Source of the DNA: Snodgrassella alvi wkB2
GTDB lineage: Bacteria > Pseudomonadota > Gammaproteobacteria > Burkholderiales > Neisseriaceae
Assembly: GCF_000600005.1 (NCBI RefSeq)
Contig: NZ_CP007446.1
Coordinates: 434,001 to 498,000 of the forward strand
DNA length: 64,000 nucleotides
Direction of reading: 5' to 3'
The position numbers and the translations under genes are program-made. The notes under the pieces were generated by a model that had not been told where the DNA came from, did no database searches, and saw only the letters and a list, made by a program, of their open reading frames with translations. Shown here one piece after another: positions 59,487 through 64,000 of the stretch. Position 1 is the first letter of the stretch. Each line of letters begins with the position of its first letter.

Positions 59487-60995
59487 TTAGCGCATGACAG
59501 CGCGCCAGTCAGCCTCAAAATACTCTACCAGCTTTTGTGTATTCAGATGATTGGGTTCAACAGAGCGGCGTTGCATATCTTTCGGAAAAATAAACATTTC
59601 TCTTGTACTATCGGCATCCAGATAGCGTGTTGGTACCTGATAATGATCAGGAATCAGAAATTCACCGCTCTGATTTGCCATTACATAACCCCATTCACCG
59701 AATGACGGAACATAAACATGGTAAGGCAGAGTCTTTAAGCCGGCCGTTTCCAGTGTGTTCACAATACACCAGAACGCATTCGGGGCAAAATAAGGTGAAG
59801 TGGACTGCACTACGATATTGCCCTGAGGATTTAAATGCTGTGCAACCATCCGGTACATCGGAACTGAATACAGCTTGCCCAGAGAAAAATTAGACGGGTC
59901 GGGAAAATCGATAATGATTGCATCAAATTTCTGCTGATTGTGTTCCAGCCACTGTGCCGCATCCGCATTGATAATATGCATTTTCGGATTATTCAGTGAA
60001 TTCTGGTTAAGCTGGCGCAAATGAGTAGAGTTACGGAATACTTTAGTCATGCTGGCATCCAGATCGACCAGAGTAACCTGCTTAACCTGAGGGTATTTCA
60101 GTACTTCACGAGCAGCCAGTCCGTCACCGCCGCCCAGTATCAGAACACTGGCAGTCTGAGGATTCTGTTCCATTACCGGCAAGACCAGTGCTTCGTGATA
60201 ACGGGCTTCATCCATTGAAGAAAATTGTAAATTGCCGTTGATAAATAAGCGGGTATCATTATGCCATTTTGTAATGACCAGACGCTGATAAGGAGAGGCT
60301 GTGCTGTATACGACCGGATCGCCGAAATAATGCTGTTCTGCCTTATCGGTAATTTTATTGGCATAGCAGAAAAGAAGAATCAGAATAAGCAGAACCATAT
60401 TACCGCGCAGATACAGGCTGCGGTAGCGGCGTAAGTTTTTTTTAAATAACCGTGCAGTTAATAATGCAACAACTGTATTCAGAATACCGAACAGCAGAGC
60501 GCTTCTGGCCATACCGAGTTTGGGTGCCAGAATCAAAGGGAAGAGCAGAGAAACAGCCAGTGCACCCAGATAATCAAAAGTCAGCACTCGGCTAACGACT
60601 TCTTTAAATTCAACTTCCCGTAAATTGAGTACCCGCATGACCAGCGGCAGTTCCATTCCGGTAACAATACCAATGGTCAGTACCATTCCGTACAGTATCG
60701 AACGAAAAGGTGTCTCAGAGAAGCCAAACAGAACAAACAGCAGCAGCGCAGAAATACCGCCAACGATACCCACCAGAATTTCGATATCAATAAAACGGTT
60801 TAATGCATCTTTATCCTTAATATAGCGTGTCATATGTGCACCGATACCCATCGCAAACATGTACACGCCAATAATTGAAGAAAACTGAAGTATCGAATCA
60901 CCAAGCAGATAACTGGCCAGAGCAGCAATAATCAGTTCATATGCCAGACCGCAACTGGCTACCACAAATACCGATACAATTAAAGCAGGATTCAC
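59487..60995 (-). CDS. Membrane-anchored spermidine-synthase-like protein
   Basis: 502 residues. The N-terminal 210 or so form about seven membrane spans (LIVSVFVVASCGLAYELIIA onwards), and the C-terminal half is a spermidine-synthase Rossmann domain. The latter has LILGGGDGLAAREVLKYP (about 282-300), VTLVDLDASM (Asp pair for the SAM-type ligand) and IIIDFPDPSNFSLGKLYS (about 362-380). The start is GTG at 60995, supported by AAGGA six bases upstream. Classic SpeE lacks the membrane part. Whether it makes polyamine, or uses a related aminopropyl or methyl donor, is unknown. It is divergent from the DUF350/SPFH operon. Confidence 0.85.
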   Translation of the reverse strand: MNPALIVSVFVVASCGLAYELIIAALASYLLGDSILQFSSIIGVYMFAMGIGAHMTRYIKDKDALNRFIDIEILVGIVGGISALLLFVLFGFSETPFRSILYGMVLTIGIVTGMELPLVMRVLNLREVEFKEVVSRVLTFDYLGALAVSLLFPLILAPKLGMARSALLFGILNTVVALLTARLFKKNLRRYRSLYLRGNMVLLILILLFCYANKITDKAEQHYFGDPVVYSTASPYQRLVITKWHNDTRLFINGNLQFSSMDEARYHEALVLPVMEQNPQTASVLILGGGDGLAAREVLKYPQVKQVTLVDLDASMTKVFRNSTHLRQLNQNSLNNPKMHIINADAAQWLEHNQQKFDAIIIDFPDPSNFSLGKLYSVPMYRMVAQHLNPQGNIVVQSTSPYFAPNAFWCIVNTLETAGLKTLPYHVYVPSFGEWGYVMANQSGEFLIPDHYQVPTRYLDADSTREMFIFPKDMQRRSVEPNHLNTQKLVEYFEADWRAVMR

Positions 60996-61192
60996 CGTTT
61001 ATCCTTTTATTCATTTTGTCTGCTTCAGGCACAGGCTGCTGTGAGGCATCCTGTCTGACTAAACTGTATATACTGATAAGGCAATAGTTATATTCAGATG
61101 TTAAATTTATGCATATTAAAGTAAATTCAATACTATACAAAATAATTATTATACGGTATGTTTAACATCAGAAATAATCGGGATAATAAATA

Positions 61193-61591
61193 ATGACAAT
61201 TCCTTTATTGCAATATCTCCAATATTTAAAATATTTTGCGGTGGCGCTATCCATGCTAATCGCATTTGCTTTGTTATATATGCGTATTACTCCTGTAGCT
61301 GAGCTGAAATTAATTAAACAGGGGAATATTGCCTGTGCTGTTTCGCTGAGCGGCTCAATGATTGGTTTTTGCATCACTCTGACTTCCAGTATGCTGCAAT
61401 CAGTTAATCTGGTCAGTTTTATTATCTGGGGCATAGCAGCCATGATTATTCAGATTCTGGTGTATTTGATTGCTACATTGCTGATACCTAAAGCTAATCA
61501 GGAACTGGTAAATAATAATATTGCAGTCGGAATTCTGTTTTTTGGTTTGTCTGTGGCTATCGGTATTCTTAATGCTGCAGCATTAAGTTAA
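61193..61591 (+). CDS. DUF350 (YjfL-family) membrane protein
   Basis: A 132-residue protein with four membrane spans (about 10-28, 45-68, 74-96, 108-130), the size and layout of DUF350/YjfL proteins. The function is unknown. It begins at ATG 61193, 197 bases from the divergent spermidine-synthase-like gene, and is followed after 32 bases by the SPFH gene, so the two are likely one operon. Confidence 0.8.
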   Translation: MTIPLLQYLQYLKYFAVALSMLIAFALLYMRITPVAELKLIKQGNIACAVSLSGSMIGFCITLTSSMLQSVNLVSFIIWGIAAMIIQILVYLIATLLIPKANQELVNNNIAVGILFFGLSVAIGILNAAALS

Positions 61592-61623
61592 TAATTAACT
61601 CTAATTTAAACTGGATACGAACA

Positions 61624-62667
61624 ATGGTAATGAATTCAATTTTTGGCAGTAATGGTCTGGGTGGCTTCATTAAGAAACAATTTATTGACGTTATCCAGTG
61701 GGAAAATCCTGACCCGGATGTGTTAATGTGGCGGTTTCCCTTACAGGATCAGGAAATTCAGAATGGTGCCGCTCTGGTGGTGCGTGAAGCACAGTCTGCT
61801 CTTTTTGTGGATGAAGGTCAGATTGCAGATCAGTTTGGTACAGGAACATTTACCCTTAATACCCAGAATCTGCCTTTACTCACCAATCTGAAAAACTGGA
61901 GTAAATTATTTCAGTCTCCATTTAAATCGGATGTGTATTTTTTCAATCTGCGTCAGCAATTATCCAGACGCTGGGGGACTGCACAGCCGGTTACCATTCG
62001 CGACAGTGATTTTGGCGTCATCGCTGTACGCTCGTTTGGCATGTACACTTTTCGCATTGCCCAGCCGGCAGTTTTCTTTCGTGAAGTAAGCGGTGTCTGT
62101 GAAGAATACCGAACTGAAACATTGGAAGAGCAGCTGCGTAATCTAGTTATTACTCAGATGGCCACTGCTTTTGGCAATTCTTCTATTCCTTTTCTGGATA
62201 TGGCTGCTAACCAGCTAATGCTGTCACAGCAAATGATAACATTACTAAAACCGGCTTTTGCAGAGCTCGGACTGGAGCTGGAAAAGTTTACTGTGGAAAG
62301 CATTACTCTGCCGGAAAATCTGCAAAAGCGCCTCGATGAGCGTATCGGCATGGGTATTGTCGGGGATATAGCACGTTACACCCAGTATCAGACTGCACAG
62401 GCCATTCCGCTGGCAGCGGAGAATGAAGGCGGTATTGCCGGAATTGGTGCCGGACTGGGGGTCGGTATGAATATAGCCACTGTGATGACTTCAGGTCTGA
62501 CCGGAACGGTGGCTGCACAGACTGCACCGGCCGGTAGTACTGAAAACGGAACTTCAGATTTAACTGCCCGGCTCGCGCAACTGAAAACATTGCTGGAGCA
62601 AAACCTGATTAGTCAGAATGATTATGATACTGCCAAGGCTGAGATTATCAAAAAAATCACCGGTTAA
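61624..62667 (+). CDS. SPFH-domain protein with C-terminal SHOCT motif
   Basis: A 347-residue protein of the YdjI-like SPFH branch (stomatin/prohibitin superfamily). The SPFH domain covers about residues 20-245 (DVIQWENPDPDVLMWRFP, AVRSFGMYTFRI, KFTVESITLPENLQKRLDER). A glycine-rich stretch (IAGIGAGLGVGMNIATVM) follows. The last 35 residues match a SHOCT module (ARLAQLKTLLEQNLISQNDYDTAK), a short oligomerisation element. Start ATG 61624; ATG 61630 is an alternative. It probably forms a membrane scaffold with the DUF350 protein. Its stop is 8 bases before the next ATG. Confidence 0.85.
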   Translation: MVMNSIFGSNGLGGFIKKQFIDVIQWENPDPDVLMWRFPLQDQEIQNGAALVVREAQSALFVDEGQIADQFGTGTFTLNTQNLPLLTNLKNWSKLFQSPFKSDVYFFNLRQQLSRRWGTAQPVTIRDSDFGVIAVRSFGMYTFRIAQPAVFFREVSGVCEEYRTETLEEQLRNLVITQMATAFGNSSIPFLDMAANQLMLSQQMITLLKPAFAELGLELEKFTVESITLPENLQKRLDERIGMGIVGDIARYTQYQTAQAIPLAAENEGGIAGIGAGLGVGMNIATVMTSGLTGTVAAQTAPAGSTENGTSDLTARLAQLKTLLEQNLISQNDYDTAKAEIIKKITG

Positions 62668-62675
62668 TTCGCAGT

Positions 62676-64000
62676 ATGAATAGTTCATCCTCTTATCTGC
62701 TGCACACAAGCTGTCCCAGCTGCGGGGCTGAAATCGGAATCCGTTCAGCCACCGCAGTCACTGCGGTTTGCGGCTATTGTCATTCTGTTTTATTAGTTAA
62801 TCAGAATAAACTGCTTCAGTCAGGGCGCCATTCTGCAGTATTGAATGATTTATCTCCGCTGCAAATCGGTACTACCGGTAAGTGGCAGGGTAAGTCATTT
62901 ATTCTGATCGGGCGTATTCAAGTACATTATGAAGCAGGTTTATGGAATGAGTGGCATGCACTGTTAGAAGATGGCAGCAGTGCATGGCTGTCTGAAACTA
63001 ATGACCGTTTTGCTTTTACCCGTTTGCAGCCGGCATCTGCCGGTGAGGAAAAATTACCCGAATTCAGTAGTCTGAAAGTCGGTAAAACATTTTTTAAGTA
63101 TCAGTCACGTTGGTATGCTGTAGCTGATATTCACAAAACCAGCCGCGGTCAGTATGTGGCTGAAGGTGAGTTACCTGTATCGCTGCCAAATTCTGAAACA
63201 GCACTGGTAGCTGATTGCCGTAATGGTTTGTCATTTATTACGCTGGATTACTCATCCGGTCAGCAACAGCCTGAAGTATTTGCAGGCCGGGGAGTGACCC
63301 TGAAATCACTGAAACTGCAAAACACTCGCAGAAAAGAACAGATACGCAGCCAGGCCGGTTATGTAAAAGGCAGAACTAAAAGAGGTAAATGCCCGAGTTG
63401 CGGCGGTGAAATTCTCTGGGTAAGCGGGGTAACCGATTACGTACTATGCCAGTATTGCCACGGTCAGATGGATATGAGTGAAGACGCGGCATTACAGAAA
63501 AACATCAGTGAGAAGCGTGAATGGTATGAGCGTCAGTTAACCATTAAAATTGGCAGCAAAGCACGTATCAACAATGAAGACTGGTGGGTACTGGGTGCAA
63601 TGATACTGGTGGAATTACCAGTACAGATAGCTTTTCCGGATGTACCTTTGTATGTTCAGGTTATGCGTGAAGAGACAGAGGAAGAAGACAGTCTTGGCTG
63701 GACTGAATATCTGCTTTACTCACCCAGAAAAGGCTTTTTATGGCTGCTGGAGCTGGAAAATAATCAATGGGCAATGTCTTCAACACTGGAGGATTGGCCT
63801 ATTTTAAACGGACCATTACAACCGCTCGATTTAAAAAGAGAAGATATTCCGTTTTTATATGATTATGCTGCCCATGTAATGTATGCTGCCGGTGCATTTT
63901 ACTGGCAGGTTGCTCCGGGCGACAGAATGTATTATATCGATTATGGTTGCAAGGCGCATAAACTGTCTACAACGCTCACGGACAACGAACAATCATGGTC
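62676..64000 (+). CDS. DUF4178 zinc-ribbon protein, partial at window end
   Basis: The frame from ATG 62676 is open to the end of the window (441 codons seen). It starts with a zinc ribbon (TSCPSCGAEIG ... CGYCHSVL, residues 12-40) followed by a DUF4178-type domain (GTTGKWQGKSFILIGRIQV). A second ribbon (GKCPSCGGEILWVSGVTDYVLCQYCH, about 230-255) and a second DUF4178-like domain (GSKARINNEDWWVLGAMILVE) follow. It is duplicated internally. It is translated right after the SPFH gene and completes the DUF350-SPFH-DUF4178 set. The C-terminus lies outside the window. Confidence 0.8.
   Translation, partial: MNSSSSYLLHTSCPSCGAEIGIRSATAVTAVCGYCHSVLLVNQNKLLQSGRHSAVLNDLSPLQIGTTGKWQGKSFILIGRIQVHYEAGLWNEWHALLEDGSSAWLSETNDRFAFTRLQPASAGEEKLPEFSSLKVGKTFFKYQSRWYAVADIHKTSRGQYVAEGELPVSLPNSETALVADCRNGLSFITLDYSSGQQQPEVFAGRGVTLKSLKLQNTRRKEQIRSQAGYVKGRTKRGKCPSCGGEILWVSGVTDYVLCQYCHGQMDMSEDAALQKNISEKREWYERQLTIKIGSKARINNEDWWVLGAMILVELPVQIAFPDVPLYVQVMREETEEEDSLGWTEYLLYSPRKGFLWLLELENNQWAMSSTLEDWPILNGPLQPLDLKREDIPFLYDYAAHVMYAAGAFYWQVAPGDRMYYIDYGCKAHKLSTTLTDNEQSW

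Overview
The window looks like a chromosomal segment of a betaproteobacterium of the Neisseriaceae, most probably a Snodgrassella-type bee-gut symbiont. This is an inference from the housekeeping genes (secA, subclass-II fpr, lysO, uvrB, mqo, glnS, yccS-like, proP, yheS, tsaD, queC, ybeD-lipB-lipA, gltBD) and from a lipase-effector locus of type VI secretion (T6SS) character with tandem DUF3304 lipoproteins. No rRNA, tRNA or CRISPR array was found.

Layout. 1-6083: secA, fpr and lysO, then a split AT-rich HEPN/zinc-ribbon gene. 6084-12080: a 1-kb AT-rich gene-free stretch, an MFS transporter with an amidohydrolase, a small secreted protein and a KAP-family P-loop NTPase. 12081-16695: uvrB, a small membrane protein and mqo. 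16700-20422: AT-rich accessory DNA with an orphan terminator, a divergent hxlR/NAD(P)H-oxidoreductase pair, rnz and a decayed MFS gene. 20947-35910: the main accessory island. Four DUF3304 lipoprotein genes stand before, and six after, a 1502-residue DUF2235 (Tle1-like) lipase. 36231-44516: a small membrane protein, glnS, a YccS-family protein, proP and an AT-rich membrane protein. 44616-48541 (minus strand): two DUF4124-type periplasmic proteins, yheS and tsaD. 48658-51382: queC with a candidate preQ1 riboswitch leader, then ybeD-lipB-lipA as an overlapping operon. 51842-57767: gltB-gltD. 57845-64000: a divergent cluster of a membrane-anchored spermidine-synthase-like protein and a Tat-exported FAD enzyme on the minus strand, and DUF350, SPFH/SHOCT and DUF4178 proteins on the plus strand. 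The last gene runs off the window.

How the genes work together. The lipase has a GFSRG nucleophile elbow and the FDTV and GVHSDIGGG motifs of the family. Its neighbours are ten outer-membrane-type lipoproteins that differ from each other mainly in three short blocks. The simplest reading is a T6SS phospholipase effector with a greatly amplified, recombining set of immunity lipoproteins. No T6SS structural gene, VgrG or PAAR is in the window, so delivery must depend on genes elsewhere. The divergent cluster at the right edge may be a polyamine-linked envelope or stress module of unknown function. Two genes (HEPN/zinc ribbon, MFS remnant) are broken at homopolymer tracts.
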